A model generated the notes under the pieces. It was not told the DNA's origin and ran no database searches. It was given only the letters and a program-made list of their open reading frames with translations. A program made the position numbers and the translations under genes. From NCBI GenBank assembly GCA_019739335.1, contig CP073261.1, forward strand, positions 1,778,501-1,842,500: a stretch of 64,000 nt of DNA, written 5' to 3'. Below, piece by piece: positions 33,409-45,888 of the stretch; position 1 is the first letter of the stretch; each line of letters opens with the position of its first letter. The stretch is from Erythrobacter sp. (lineage in GTDB: Bacteria > Pseudomonadota > Alphaproteobacteria > Sphingomonadales > Sphingomonadaceae).

Positions 33409-33425
33409 TTGAGGCTTTCCGGACC

Positions 33426-34889
33426 ATGACTCCACCCGCGGCATCCGCTCCAGATGTCAATTCTGGCAAGCCCGTCACGCAGATGAGCGAAACGCGGCGG
33501 ACGCTCGCGTTTTTCACCGTCATCATCGCGATCGTGCTCGAAGTGGCAGACGCCACCATCGTCAACACCGCGCTGCCCGCGATCCGCGATGCTCTGGATG
33601 CGACGCCGGGACAGATGCAGTGGATCGTGGCGGGGTACATGCTTTCGCTCGGCGCGCTGCTGCTGCTCGGCGGGCGGCTGGGCGATGCGCTGGGCCACTC
33701 CCGGGTTTTCCTGTTCGGCGTGGCGGCATTCGTCGTGGCGTCGGTGCTCTGCGGGCTGGCGCGCAATCCGGTGGAACTGGTGGTGGCACGGCTGGTGCAG
33801 GGCGCGGCGGGCGCGGTGATGGCCCCGCAAGGAATGGCGATCATCCAGTTGCTGTTCACTCCGCTGCAACGGGTGTCGCGGATGGCGTGGTTCGGGCTGG
33901 TGCTCGGCCTTGCCGCTATCCTCGGCCCGATCCTTGGCGGTCTGCTGATCGAATTGAATCCCTACGATCTGGGCTGGCGGGTGATCTTCCTCATCAACCT
34001 GCCCGTAGGCATTCTCGCCATCGGGCTAGGGCTGGCGGTTCTGCCACCCGCGGAGGAAAAGGCCAGCCTGCGCGTCGACCCGCTGGGCGCGGCGGTGTTC
34101 GCCTTCGGCTTTGCCGGACTGCTCTACGGATTGATCGACGGGCCGGAGAATGGCTGGACCGCCTTGCCGCTTGCTACGCTGGCGGGCGGGGTGGTGCTGC
34201 TCATCTTCGGCTGGCATCGTGCGCGGGGGAGGCGCTGTAAAGGCCTGCCCTCGGTAATCGATCCCACGCTGTTCCAGATCGCCACCTTCGCCTGGGCGAC
34301 AGTGGCGGCGTTCTGCTTTAACGCGGCAATGGTCGGCTTCCTGCTGGTGTTCGCCGTGTCGCTGCAACAGGGGCTCGGCCTCAGCCCGCTCGATACCGCG
34401 CTGGTGCATATTCCCTTCGGACTGGGCGTGATGGCGGGCGTCGGCCTGATCGCCCCGCGCCTGCTGCCGCGATTGGGCAAGGTGCTGCCGATCGCCGGCG
34501 GGCTGGTGATGCTGGTGAGCGTGGTGGCAGTGCTGCTGGCGATTGCCGGGGGAAACAGCGGCGACGTGCTGCTGCTCGGCCTGCTGGTGCTGGCGGGGCT
34601 GGGGATGGGCGTCATTTCCGGTCCGCTCGGCCCGATCGTGGTGGCGGAGGTGGACCGCGCGCGGGCCGGGACCGCCAGCGCCACTTTCCGCACCGCGCAG
34701 CAGATCGGTGGCGCGTTGGGCATCGCGCTGGTTGGCGCCGCCTATTTCGCCGTTGCGGGGAGCGATGCAGCGGCGCGGCTGGCGGGCCTGCCACAAGCCG
34801 CCGTGGTGGTGGTGCTGCTGCTTGCCTTCTCCTGCCTCGCATTGAGCCGCCTGCCGCAACGGATATTCGGCACCGAGCGCAACGCTTGA
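33426..34889 (+). CDS. DHA2-family drug/proton antiporter (EmrB/QacA type)
   Basis: 487 residues, 14 predicted helices. The DHA2 signature DATIVNTALPAI is in helix 1, GRLGDALGHSRVFL in loop 2-3 and the antiporter motif C-like LGPILGGLL in helix 5. Exports hydrophobic compounds in exchange for protons. The start is uncertain; the Met at 33486 (MSETRRTLAFF) would remove 20 less conserved residues. It shares the intergenic region with operator site 4, so it might export toxic aglycones as part of the regulon. Confidence 0.88.
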   Translation: MTPPAASAPDVNSGKPVTQMSETRRTLAFFTVIIAIVLEVADATIVNTALPAIRDALDATPGQMQWIVAGYMLSLGALLLLGGRLGDALGHSRVFLFGVAAFVVASVLCGLARNPVELVVARLVQGAAGAVMAPQGMAIIQLLFTPLQRVSRMAWFGLVLGLAAILGPILGGLLIELNPYDLGWRVIFLINLPVGILAIGLGLAVLPPAEEKASLRVDPLGAAVFAFGFAGLLYGLIDGPENGWTALPLATLAGGVVLLIFGWHRARGRRCKGLPSVIDPTLFQIATFAWATVAAFCFNAAMVGFLLVFAVSLQQGLGLSPLDTALVHIPFGLGVMAGVGLIAPRLLPRLGKVLPIAGGLVMLVSVVAVLLAIAGGNSGDVLLLGLLVLAGLGMGVISGPLGPIVVAEVDRARAGTASATFRTAQQIGGALGIALVGAAYFAVAGSDAAARLAGLPQAAVVVVLLLAFSCLALSRLPQRIFGTERNA

Positions 34890-34929
34890 TGACTTTCGCC
34901 TGACTTCAACAGGGTCTAATGCTGCCCGC

Positions 34930-35751
34930 ATGACCAAGATCCTCGCTCTCACACTCGCCGCCAGCACGCTCGCACTTTCCGCTCCTGCCCAGGCGTGGGG
35001 GCCAATCGGCCACCGGGTCAGTGCGGAAATTGCCGAAGACAATATCAGTGGCCGTACCCGTGCGGAAATTGCGTCGATACTCGGCAGCGAAGGCCTGCCC
35101 GAATCGGGCACCTGGCCCGACGAGCAACGCTCCAACCCCGCGCCGTTCTGGCAGGAGGAGGCGGGGCCGCTCCACTATGTCACCTTGGAGGGCACCGATG
35201 CCGAGGCGCTGGTCCATCCGCCCGAAGGCGACGCGGTGACCGCTCTGGAGCGCTTCACCGCCGTCCTCCGGAGCGACACGGCTAGCCGCGAGGAAAAGGC
35301 GCTGGCGTTGCGCTTCGTGGTCCACATCGTCTCCGACCTGCACATGCCGCTGCACGCAGGCAACGGCACCGACCGGGGCGGCAACGATGTAATCGTCAAC
35401 TGGTTCGACACGCAGACCAACCTCCACTGGGTGTGGGACGAAGGGATGATCCTGCGCCAGCAGCTCTCGTTCTCCGAATATGCAGCGCGGCTCGATGGCC
35501 GCATCGGGCCGGAGCAGGTCATCCAATGGTGGGACGCCAACCCGGCGAGCTGGATCGGGGAGAGCGCCGCCCTGCGGGACCGGATCTACCCCGCCCCCAG
35601 CGCGGATATGGGCATGGGCACGGCGGAATCCCCCGCACTGCTCAACTACGATTACCATTGGCAATGGATGCCCACGGTGGAGGAACGGCTGGCCATGTCC
35701 GGGGTTCGGCTGGCGGCCTACCTCGACTGGGTCTTCGCCCCGCAGTCGTGA
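34930..35751 (+). CDS. S1/P1 nuclease
   Basis: 273-residue secreted zinc nuclease for single-stranded nucleic acids, with 3'-nucleotidase activity in the family. The signal peptide ends LSAPAQA and the mature protein begins WGPIGHR, so Trp1 would be the first zinc ligand as in P1 nuclease. RFVVHIVSDLHMPLHAG, NLHWVWDEGM and the C-terminal YDYHWQWMP fit the metal-binding layout. Single gene between the DHA2 pump and the sulfatase-fold gene. Probably scavenges phosphate or nucleosides from external nucleic acids. Confidence 0.9.
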   Translation: MTKILALTLAASTLALSAPAQAWGPIGHRVSAEIAEDNISGRTRAEIASILGSEGLPESGTWPDEQRSNPAPFWQEEAGPLHYVTLEGTDAEALVHPPEGDAVTALERFTAVLRSDTASREEKALALRFVVHIVSDLHMPLHAGNGTDRGGNDVIVNWFDTQTNLHWVWDEGMILRQQLSFSEYAARLDGRIGPEQVIQWWDANPASWIGESAALRDRIYPAPSADMGMGTAESPALLNYDYHWQWMPTVEERLAMSGVRLAAYLDWVFAPQS

Positions 35752-35819
35752 CCTGGATGCCCTAGCTTTCGGACGGCAAATTTACCTGCTGTTTACCACA
35801 ATTTCCTAGAGCGTGGCCC

Positions 35820-37172
35820 ATGCCCCCCGCCGCGCATACCCAGTCGTCCCTGATCCGCGACTTTCCGCTGCGCTGGCTGGTGTTCTGGCTGCTGGTGCCC
35901 AATCTGGCGATCATCCTGATGTGGTTCGTCGGCGGCCCGCCGATGACGCCCGCACTCACCCTGTTTGCGGCTGTCGCGCTGGTGGCGGCGCAGGTGCCGT
36001 GGGTCTGGCCCAAGCGGATCGTGCTGGCGGGACTGATCGCCTATGTCAGCTATTACTACGTGCTGGTGCTGTTCAACCTGGATACCGGCAAGTTCGATTT
36101 CCTGCTGCCCTTCATCCTGGAGGTGAAGCCGTTCCGCTCGCCGGAATATATCGTTGCGGGGGTGGTGCTGGTGGGTTCCATCTGGCTGGCACTCGCGAAG
36201 GCGCCACAAGTGCCGCGGTTCTCCTCGCCGATGTCCTACTTGCTCGCCGTGCTGTCGATCATGGGGCTGCTGGCGGCGGACTACATGGCCACCCAGTCCA
36301 CCCGCAGCACCTATCGCCGCGCCCCACCGGTCGATGCACCGTTCGTTTCCGCGAGCATGGAGGCGGGGATTGCCCGGCCCGATGCGTCACAACGCCATCT
36401 GGTGGTGGTCCTGGTCGAAGCCTGGGGCGTGCCCACCGGAACGCAGGAGCAGGCGCTTTTCGCTGCCGATTGGGACCGCCCGCAATGGCGGCAGCGCTAC
36501 GATGTTACGGCCGGGGAGATTCCCTTTTACGGCTCCACCACCAGCGGCGAACTGCGCGAACTGTGCAACGTGCGCGGCGACTATGCCGATGTTGCGGATT
36601 TCGCCGCCGATTGCCTGCCCGCGCGCTACCGGGCGGCGGGATACGAGACCCGCGCCTACCACGGCTTTTCGGAAACCCTGTTCCAGCGCGATACCTGGTA
36701 TCCGCAGATCGGCTTTTCCGACTTCACTTTCCGTGACGGGCTGACCGGGCAAGGCGTCTCCCATTGCAGCGGCGTATTCGCCGGATCGTGCGACCGCGAA
36801 GTTCCGGCGCTGATCGCCGAGCAGTTGAAGGCAGCGGAAGCGCCGCAATTCGTCTACTTCCTCACCCTCAACACCCACCTGCCGGTGATGCAGGACGCCA
36901 GCCTCGATACGCTGAGCTGTACTCTGGGCGAAGGCGACTGGGCGGCGGAGAACCCGCAATTGTGCCGCCTGTTCCTGTTGCACCGCTATCTGGCCGATGA
37001 AATAGACCGGCTGGCGATGGACCCGGACCTCCCGCCGACCGACTTCCTGATCGTCGGAGATCACTTCCCGCCGTTCTTCGACCGCACCGATCGCAGCCGC
37101 TTTGCCGCCGATGTGGTGCCGTGGGTGTACCTGCGCCATGCGGAGGATGGGCCTGAACTGGCGGGGCGTTAA
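35820..37172 (+). CDS. Membrane-anchored sulfatase/phosphoglycerol-transferase-like protein
   Basis: 450 residues. About five N-terminal membrane helices (to about residue 160) are followed by a periplasmic alkaline-phosphatase-superfamily domain. HLVVVLVEAWGVP carries the metal-binding Glu, the nucleophile Thr is likely in YGSTTSGELREL, and IVGDHFPPFFD holds the Asp-His metal pair. It resembles LtaS/OpgB or phosphoethanolamine transferases acting on membrane lipids or glycans. The exact donor and acceptor are unknown. Confidence 0.75.
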   Translation: MPPAAHTQSSLIRDFPLRWLVFWLLVPNLAIILMWFVGGPPMTPALTLFAAVALVAAQVPWVWPKRIVLAGLIAYVSYYYVLVLFNLDTGKFDFLLPFILEVKPFRSPEYIVAGVVLVGSIWLALAKAPQVPRFSSPMSYLLAVLSIMGLLAADYMATQSTRSTYRRAPPVDAPFVSASMEAGIARPDASQRHLVVVLVEAWGVPTGTQEQALFAADWDRPQWRQRYDVTAGEIPFYGSTTSGELRELCNVRGDYADVADFAADCLPARYRAAGYETRAYHGFSETLFQRDTWYPQIGFSDFTFRDGLTGQGVSHCSGVFAGSCDREVPALIAEQLKAAEAPQFVYFLTLNTHLPVMQDASLDTLSCTLGEGDWAAENPQLCRLFLLHRYLADEIDRLAMDPDLPPTDFLIVGDHFPPFFDRTDRSRFAADVVPWVYLRHAEDGPELAGR

Positions 37173-37179
37173 CCATTAT

Positions 37180-37266
37180 CGTCACCCCGGACTTGATCCG
37201 GGGTCCCGCTAGCTGTCCAAGTGATGAAGCAGAAAAGCGGGATCCCGGATCAAGTCCGGGATGACG
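37180..37266. repeat. REP-like palindrome, family D
   Basis: Arms CGTCACCCCGGACTTGATCC... and ...GGATCAAGTCCGGGATGACG, about 30 bases each around a 25-base centre. The type is common in alphaproteobacterial genomes. It sits between the convergent sulfatase-fold gene and atpC, and fills most of this gap. Confidence 0.88.
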
Positions 37267-37287
37267 AGAGGATTGGACGAAGGCCGA

Positions 37288-37545
37288 TCAGCCCTCGACG
37301 TGCTCGGCCAGCACCGTCAGCCCCTTGTCGCCCACTTCGGCAAAGCCGCCGCGCACTTCGATGCTTTCGGGCGCGCTGCCTTCGGTCTTGTAGACCTGCA
37401 CCGCGCCGTCACGGATGGTGGACATGAAGGGCGCATGGCCTTCCAGCACCCCGAACTCGCCCTCGCTGCCGGGGACGACCACCATGTGGACTTCCTCGGA
37501 ACGAACCAGCCGGGACGGGGTAACGAGTTCGAAATGCAGTGCCAT
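37288..37545 (-). CDS. atpC: ATP synthase epsilon subunit, short form
   Basis: 85-residue F1 epsilon. It contains the N-terminal beta-sandwich ([42 protein letters not shown]...) that binds gamma and the c-ring. The C-terminal helical hairpin that inhibits ATP hydrolysis in longer epsilons (about 130 residues) is absent. Start at ATG 37545; a longer frame upstream is only the family A repeat read through. Last gene of the operon. Confidence 0.93.
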   Translation of the reverse strand: MALHFELVTPSRLVRSEEVHMVVVPGSEGEFGVLEGHAPFMSTIRDGAVQVYKTEGSAPESIEVRGGFAEVGDKGLTVLAEHVEG

Positions 37546-37558
37546 TTTCTTTCCTTCT

Positions 37559-37648
37559 CCCCTCCCGCTGGCGGGAGGGGTCGGGGGTGGGCTAATCATG
37601 GAGGGGCGGTTCGGGCCCACCCCTAGTCCCTCCCGCTAGCGGGAGGGG
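37559..37648. repeat. Palindrome-pair repeat, family A, copy 2 (between atpD and atpC)
   Basis: Palindromes at 37559-37580 and 37628-37648 (the outer base of the second is changed), total 90 bp, filling nearly the whole atpD-atpC gap. In mRNA each arm can fold alone or with the other, which could affect the epsilon:beta ratio. Confidence 0.9.
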
Positions 37649-37658
37649 AACGTCTGGA

Positions 37659-39173
<1,515 letters not shown>

Positions 39174-39506
39174 TTATTGGGCGCAAACCGCTTCCGGGTC
39201 CTGGATCATCCAGCCGTCACCGGCTTCGTTGACCACAAGGGTAGCGTCGTTGCGCATGAATTCGTCTTCGCCCAGTCCGTAGTCGCAAGCGACTGTCGTA
39301 GCTCCCATGCCGCGGCGACACACGGCGGTGTTGACCGGTTCGAGATCCGGGCAGGCCTCCGCCAGCAGTTCGGCAAAGAGATCCTGATCGGTCGCGGGCA
39401 GGGTGGCCACCGGCTCGGGCGTCGCGGTGGGCGCGGGCGCAGGTGCCGGCTCTTCACCGCAAGCGGCGAGGAGAAACACGGGGAGAAGGAAGGCGAGCTT
39501 TTTCAC
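39174..39506 (-). CDS. Small lipoprotein gene inside the ATP synthase operon
   Basis: 110 residues with signal MKKLAFLLPVFLLAACGEE (lipobox LAAC) and a Pro/Ala/Thr-rich linker. The compact domain of about 70 residues has four cysteines (ACPDLEP, AVCRRG, VACDYG, AVCAQ) likely forming two disulfides. It lies 14 bases after atpG and 57 bases before atpD on the same strand, so it is co-transcribed with the F1 genes. I know no function; the usual order has atpD directly after atpG. Confidence 0.8.
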   Translation of the reverse strand: MKKLAFLLPVFLLAACGEEPAPAPAPTATPEPVATLPATDQDLFAELLAEACPDLEPVNTAVCRRGMGATTVACDYGLGEDEFMRNDATLVVNEAGDGWMIQDPEAVCAQ

Positions 39507-39520
39507 GATAGGTTCCCGGA

Positions 39521-40390
39521 TTAGAGCGCTTCGGCGCCAGCGATGATTTCAATAAGTTCAGTCGTAATCGCGGCCTGGCGGCTGCGGTTGTACTGGATGG
39601 TCAGCTTGTCGATCAGTTCGCCCGCGTTGCGCGTGGCATTGTCCATCGCCGTCATCGAAGCGCCCTGTTCGCTCGCCTCGCGTTCGAGCAGCGCGCCGAA
39701 CAGCTGGGTCTTGACGTAGCGGGGGAGCAGTTCGGCAAGGATCGCTTCCTCGTCCGGTTCGTATTCGACCACCGAATCCGAAGCAGTCACCACTTCAGGA
39801 GCGGGCACGGGCAGCAGTTGCACCGTGGTCGGCTCCTGCACCAGCGCGCTCTTGAACGTCGGGTAGACGAGGTGGGCAATGTCGAACTCGCCTTTCTCGA
39901 ACCGCGCCACCAGATCGCTGGCAATCGCTTCGGCCTCGGCAAAACCGATGTTGCGCACGTCCGAGGTATCGAAGTGATGGCCGATTCTGTTCGGATGCTC
40001 GCGACGGATCGGCGCGCGACCCTTGCGCCCGACGAGATAGAACGACACGTCCTTGCCCGCCGCAATCAGCGCCTTGGCCTGGAGCTTGGCTTCCTTGACG
40101 ATGTTGGAGTTCAACCCGCCGCAGAGGCCCTTGTCGGTGTTCACCACCACCAGCAGGTGCCGCTGGGTCGAACCCGTACCACGCAGCAACAGCGGCGCGG
40201 CATCGCCGCTGACCTTGCCCGCCAGCGAACCCATCACCCCGGCCAGACGCGTGGCATAGGGGCGCGCGGCCTCGGCAGCGGCCTGCGCCTTGCGCAGCTT
40301 CGCCGCGGCGACCATCTGCTTCGCCTTGGTGATCTTCTGCGTCGACTTGACCGATTTGATACGGTCCTTGAGTTCCTTGAGGCTGGCCAT
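39521..40390 (-). CDS. atpG: ATP synthase gamma subunit
   Basis: 289-residue central stalk of F1. N-terminal [36 protein letters not shown] and C-terminal [38 protein letters not shown] are the conserved coiled-coil helices. GLCGGLNSN is in the middle domain. Confidence 0.97.
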   Translation of the reverse strand: MASLKELKDRIKSVKSTQKITKAKQMVAAAKLRKAQAAAEAARPYATRLAGVMGSLAGKVSGDAAPLLLRGTGSTQRHLLVVVNTDKGLCGGLNSNIVKEAKLQAKALIAAGKDVSFYLVGRKGRAPIRREHPNRIGHHFDTSDVRNIGFAEAEAIASDLVARFEKGEFDIAHLVYPTFKSALVQEPTTVQLLPVPAPEVVTASDSVVEYEPDEEAILAELLPRYVKTQLFGALLEREASEQGASMTAMDNATRNAGELIDKLTIQYNRSRQAAITTELIEIIAGAEAL

Positions 40391-40414
40391 TTCGGCTCCC
40401 TGGATCCGTAGCTT

Positions 40415-41992
<1,578 letters not shown>

Positions 41993-42550
41993 TCAGGCGC
42001 TCTTCATGGCTTGGGCAAGCGAGTTGAGACGGGTGCGGATGGAAGAGTCGATCCGCTGCGATCCGATGGTGACGACGAGCCCGCCCAAAAGGTCGGGGTC
42101 GACGCGCGACTTCAGCTTCACCGTGCGGCCCTCGCGGGCGCGCAGGCGGGATTCGAGAGTGGAGATCTGTTCGTCGGTCAGCGCATGGGCGCTGGCGACT
42201 TCGGCCTGCACTTCGCCGCGCTGCGCGGCAGCGATGCTGGCAAAGGCGCGTATCATCGCCGGGATTTTGGACACGCGGCGGTTTTCCGCCAGCACGCCGA
42301 GGAAGCGGCGGGTCAGTTCCGAGAGGCCGAGAAGATTGCCCACGCCCGCCATCGCGGCGGCGATCTGGGTGCGGCTGATTTCCGGATTGGTGATCAGCGC
42401 ACGCAGGTCTGCCGATTCGCGCAGGGCGGCATCGAGCCGGTCGAGATCGTTCTCCACCGCCGTGACGGTGCCCGCCTCACTGGCAAGATCGAATAGAGCG
42501 CTGGCATAACGCCCTGCCAGGCTTGCCTTTATACCGGCGGAAAGCTCCAC
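41993..42550 (-). CDS. atpH: ATP synthase delta subunit
   Basis: 185-residue F1 delta that joins the head to the b stalk. The N-terminal helical domain ([13 protein letters not shown]...) and C-terminal segment [28 protein letters not shown] are diagnostic. GTG start at 42550. First gene of the F1 operon; the Fo genes are not in this window, as is usual in alphaproteobacteria. Confidence 0.95.
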   Translation of the reverse strand: MELSAGIKASLAGRYASALFDLASEAGTVTAVENDLDRLDAALRESADLRALITNPEISRTQIAAAMAGVGNLLGLSELTRRFLGVLAENRRVSKIPAMIRAFASIAAAQRGEVQAEVASAHALTDEQISTLESRLRAREGRTVKLKSRVDPDLLGGLVVTIGSQRIDSSIRTRLNSLAQAMKSA

Positions 42551-42720
42551 GCGCGAAGTCCTCTTGGGTCCGAGTAACGGAAAAAGTGTGATGCCGGGGA
42601 ATCGGGATGCAAGACCCCGTCACGGCTGGCGCGCGCCTAGCATCGGCTTTGCTGCGATGCAACCCGGTGGGGTGGGTGGTGGTGCGGGGGAATAGGGTTT
42701 GTGGGTGCGCCCTCCCAATA

Positions 42721-42812
42721 CCCGCTCATGCTGAGCCTGTCGAAGCATAGCCACAATGCTTCGCGCGGGGCTGGCGGGCTGGCTGCCCTTCGAGGAGCTC
42801 AGGGTGAGCGGG
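42721..42812. repeat. REP-like palindrome, family C, copy 2
   Basis: Left arm CCGCTCATGCTGAGCCTGTC (42722 on) and right arm ending CTCAGGGTGAGCGGG at 42812, more diverged than copy 1. It occupies part of the 273-base gap upstream of atpH (42551-42823); I see no clear promoter motif there. Confidence 0.75.
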
Positions 42813-42823
42813 GGTGGTGCTAA

Positions 42824-44395
42824 TCAATTTGCTCCCGAGGACTCGGATGCGGCCTCACACCGATAAACCAGCCGCTCGTTCGGCCGCTCCGGCAATCCCG
42901 CCAAAATCGCCGCCTGGTGGCTCCCCAGTTCACGCGCAGCATCTTCCCCTGCACCGCATGACGGAGCCGCATAATCCCCCCGCGCAGTCCGGGCGGTGGA
43001 CATCGAAGCGCGGTCCAGCAGGTAGCGTTCCATCACCAGTTCGCCCTTGTCCGGATCGAAGCGATTGATCGAGACGGCGGCCTCGCTCGCGGGCACGAAC
43101 ACGCGGGTCCATTCGCCGCTTTCGAGCCCGTACTGGGTGCGTTCGTTGACGCAGCCGTCGGCGGACCATTCCAGCGGGATATCCTCCTCCGGATCGCCGA
43201 CCACGCGGCTGCGTGTGGCATCGAGGACGCACGTGTAGGCCGCTTCATCCGTGGGAGCCGCCAGCGCGATTTCGCCGGTCTCGGCCTCCGCCATCGACGT
43301 GCGCAAGGCATCCTCCACGCGGTGGTCGATCTGCGCGAAGGAGGGGCGGGTGAACCAGGCGACGCTCGCTGCCACGATTGCCACTACGGCCACGCTCCCG
43401 GCGGCGGCGCGCAGGCGGAAATCCTGCCGGAAATGGCCGAACCCTGCCAGCGCACTCGCGCCGATCCCGAGCAGCAGGAACAGGAAAGCGAGCGCAAGGC
43501 CGTTGTCGCGCTCGGTCATGACTTCATAGCCCATCGCGCGGCGCAGTTCGGCAGTGCGTTCGGCGCTGGCTTCGCTTTCAGCTTCGGCGGCGCGTTCGGC
43601 CGCGTCTTGCGCGGCGGTCTGCCGGGCGCGTTCTTCGGCATCGAGTTCAGCCAGGCTGCGGCATTCGGCAGCGTTCAGGCGCGGGGTGACATTGTTGGCG
43701 CGCAGGAACGGCAGCAGCTCGCGGGTGGAAATGGCGAAAAAGAATTCCGCGCCCGACCCCTCGCTCAGCGTGCCGAACGAATTGACCCCGATCACTCGCC
43801 CGCAGTCGTCCACCAGTGGTCCGCCACTGTTGCCCGCCGCGATCGGCGCGGTGTGGAGCAGCGTGTCCATTTCGCGGCTGGGGCGGCGGCCCGAAAGGAA
43901 GCCGGTAGCGGTAACCGGGGGCTGGGCGCGGAACATGTCCGAAAAGCTGAGCCCCTGCGCCCGGTCCACATTGAGCGGATAGCCGATGGCGGTGACCGCG
44001 CCCGACTGGGCCGGATTGCCCGCCACGGTCAGCGGCGGCAGGCCGAGCGGTTCGGTCGCCTCGAGCAGCGCCAGATCGTTGCGCACGCTGACTGCAACGA
44101 GCCGGGCATAGACCGCGCGGTCGCCATCGGCGGGGACGATGCCGATCGCCAGCCGGTTGTCCGCTATTGCCTGCTGCACCACGTGGGCATTGGTGACGAT
44201 CCGCTCTCCCCCCACGGCAAAGCCGGTTCCGTGCGAGACCGGAAAGATCTCGCCGCCGTCATTGCCGATGATCACCACCCGCACCACGCCGCGCGTGGCC
44301 GCGTCGATATCGGCGGGGTCGGCGCTGGCGGGGGCTGGGTGCAGCGCCAGCACCATGGCGAGCAGCAGCGTAAGCAGGGAGAACAGGCGGGTCAT
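42824..44395 (-). CDS. Trypsin-like serine protease with membrane anchors
   Basis: 523 residues: signal peptide (cleaved near PAPASA), trypsin-like domain with H71 (VTNAHVV), D107 (VRNDLALLE) and S190 (AGNSGGPL), a Glu/Ala coiled coil (about 255-300), two membrane helices (GLALAFLFLLLGIGASALAGF and VAVVAIVAASVAWF) and a C-terminal domain of about 150 residues with four cysteines. Start ATG at 44395. Resembles HtrA-like proteases without PDZ domains. The C-terminal region is unrecognised and may be a sensor. Confidence 0.82.
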   Translation of the reverse strand: MTRLFSLLTLLLAMVLALHPAPASADPADIDAATRGVVRVVIIGNDGGEIFPVSHGTGFAVGGERIVTNAHVVQQAIADNRLAIGIVPADGDRAVYARLVAVSVRNDLALLEATEPLGLPPLTVAGNPAQSGAVTAIGYPLNVDRAQGLSFSDMFRAQPPVTATGFLSGRRPSREMDTLLHTAPIAAGNSGGPLVDDCGRVIGVNSFGTLSEGSGAEFFFAISTRELLPFLRANNVTPRLNAAECRSLAELDAEERARQTAAQDAAERAAEAESEASAERTAELRRAMGYEVMTERDNGLALAFLFLLLGIGASALAGFGHFRQDFRLRAAAGSVAVVAIVAASVAWFTRPSFAQIDHRVEDALRTSMAEAETGEIALAAPTDEAAYTCVLDATRSRVVGDPEEDIPLEWSADGCVNERTQYGLESGEWTRVFVPASEAAVSINRFDPDKGELVMERYLLDRASMSTARTARGDYAAPSCGAGEDAARELGSHQAAILAGLPERPNERLVYRCEAASESSGAN

Positions 44396-44474
44396 CACAG
44401 CTCTCTCTAATGCACGCGACATTGACCGCAAGCTTCGGGACGCGCAGCATTGCGGGTAAGGCTATGCAGGCGGC

Positions 44475-45509
44475 ATGACAGACCAACCCCTCACTGATTC
44501 CGAGTGCTGGCGTATCGCGCTGGCGAAGGACCGCCGCTTCGATGGCGTTTTCGTCACCGGCGTGCATTCGACCGGGATCTACTGCCGCCCCTCGTGCCCG
44601 GCCCGCGCACCCAAGCGGGAGAACGTGCGTTTCTATGCCACGCCCGAGGCAGCCGAGGCAGCGGGCCTGCGCGCCTGCAAACGCTGCGCGCCCGATCAGC
44701 AGAGCCGCGAGGAAGCGGCGGTCTTGCAGGCGCTCGCCCTGTTGCGCGATGCGGAAGGGGCAGTGCCGTTGGAGAAGCTGGGAGCAGTGACCGGCTATTC
44801 CCCCACCCATTTCCAGCGCATTTTCGCCCGCGCGGTCGGCCTCTCGCCCGCCGCCTACTCCCGTGCCCTGCGGCGCGAGCGGGCCGGGGAAGCGCTGGCG
44901 GGGGAGGAGCGGGTGAGCGATGCGATCTATGCCGCGGGCTATTCCGCCCCTTCGCGCTTTTATGATGACCAGAGGGATGTTGGCATGACGGCGAGCGAAT
45001 GGCGCAATGGCGGGGCGGGGCGGGCGATCCATTGGGCGGTGGTGGAAACCACCCTCGGCCCGATGCTCGTCGCCGCAACCGACAAAGGGGTGTGCTGCCT
45101 CGCCTTCAACGAGGGCGAGAGCGAACTGCGCGCCCGCTTCCCCAAAGCCGAGCTGATCCCCGCCGGTGAGTCATTCCAAGCCCTGTTCGAACAGGTGACG
45201 GCGGCAGTCGAAGCCCCCGGCTCCGCGCAGGCGATCCCGCTCGATGTCCAGGGCACCGCGTTCCAGCAGCGCGTGTGGGAGGAACTGCGCCGCATCCCGC
45301 CGGGGCAGACGCTCAGCTACGGCCAACTCGCGGCCAGGCTCGGCCAGCCCAAGGCCAGCCGCGCGGTGGGCGGGGCGAACGGAGCGAACCATGTGGCGGT
45401 GCTGATCCCCTGCCACCGGGTAATCGCGGCGGACGGCAAGCTGGGCGGCTATGCCTACGGGCTGGAGATCAAGGCCGAACTGCTGCGGCGCGAGGGACAG
45501 TCCGGTTAA
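44475..45509 (+). CDS. ada: Bifunctional Ada regulator/O6-methylguanine-DNA methyltransferase
   Basis: 344 residues in Ada order. The N-terminal zinc domain has C37 and C41 (YCRPSCPAR) and C68 and C71 (ACKRC), with the methylphosphotriester acceptor expected at the first. An AraC-type helix-turn-helix (LEKLGAVTGYSPTHFQRIFARAVGLSP) follows, then the C-terminal methyltransferase with acceptor C313 in IPCHRV. It repairs alkylated DNA and activates the adaptive response. No alkB or alkA is adjacent. Confidence 0.95.
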   Translation: MTDQPLTDSECWRIALAKDRRFDGVFVTGVHSTGIYCRPSCPARAPKRENVRFYATPEAAEAAGLRACKRCAPDQQSREEAAVLQALALLRDAEGAVPLEKLGAVTGYSPTHFQRIFARAVGLSPAAYSRALRRERAGEALAGEERVSDAIYAAGYSAPSRFYDDQRDVGMTASEWRNGGAGRAIHWAVVETTLGPMLVAATDKGVCCLAFNEGESELRARFPKAELIPAGESFQALFEQVTAAVEAPGSAQAIPLDVQGTAFQQRVWEELRRIPPGQTLSYGQLAARLGQPKASRAVGGANGANHVAVLIPCHRVIAADGKLGGYAYGLEIKAELLRREGQSG

Positions 45510-45621
45510 CGGATACGACCTACGGAGAACTACGGCGCCAAATATGCTGCGAACCAAACCTTTGTAATGGCCGCAAATCCGCGAATCGGGAACAATGCGC
45601 TGACATTAAGGAGTCGGTCGC

Positions 45622-45873
45622 ATGGGTGAACGGAACAGAACTTTAAGGCATAATTATCGCATGGAATGGAAGTCCGGGCGGGAAGCGCCGGGAAGTGCAA
45701 TCGAATTCGCCGCGACCGATGCCGAAGAAGCGCTGTTCCGCGCCCAGCGCAACTGCGACGGCCGCGCAATCGAACTGTTCGAAGACGGCAGGCCACTCGC
45801 CTCGCTGAGCAGCGCCGCATCGGGCGGGTTCTGGATCCTTGCGCCTTCGCTCAAACAGTCCGACGCGGCCTGA
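45622..45873 (+). CDS. Small hypothetical protein
   Basis: 83 residues (or 70 from the Met at 45661), no signal or membrane segment. It contains a segment AIEFAATDAEEALFRAQRNCDGRAIELFEDGRPLASL that looks like a compact alpha/beta fold. AAGGAG at 45608-45613 supports the ATG at 45622. I do not recognise it. It is isolated between ada and the convergent methyltransferase. Confidence 0.55.
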   Translation: MGERNRTLRHNYRMEWKSGREAPGSAIEFAATDAEEALFRAQRNCDGRAIELFEDGRPLASLSSAASGGFWILAPSLKQSDAA

Positions 45874-45888
45874 CAGCGCCGCCGCCTG

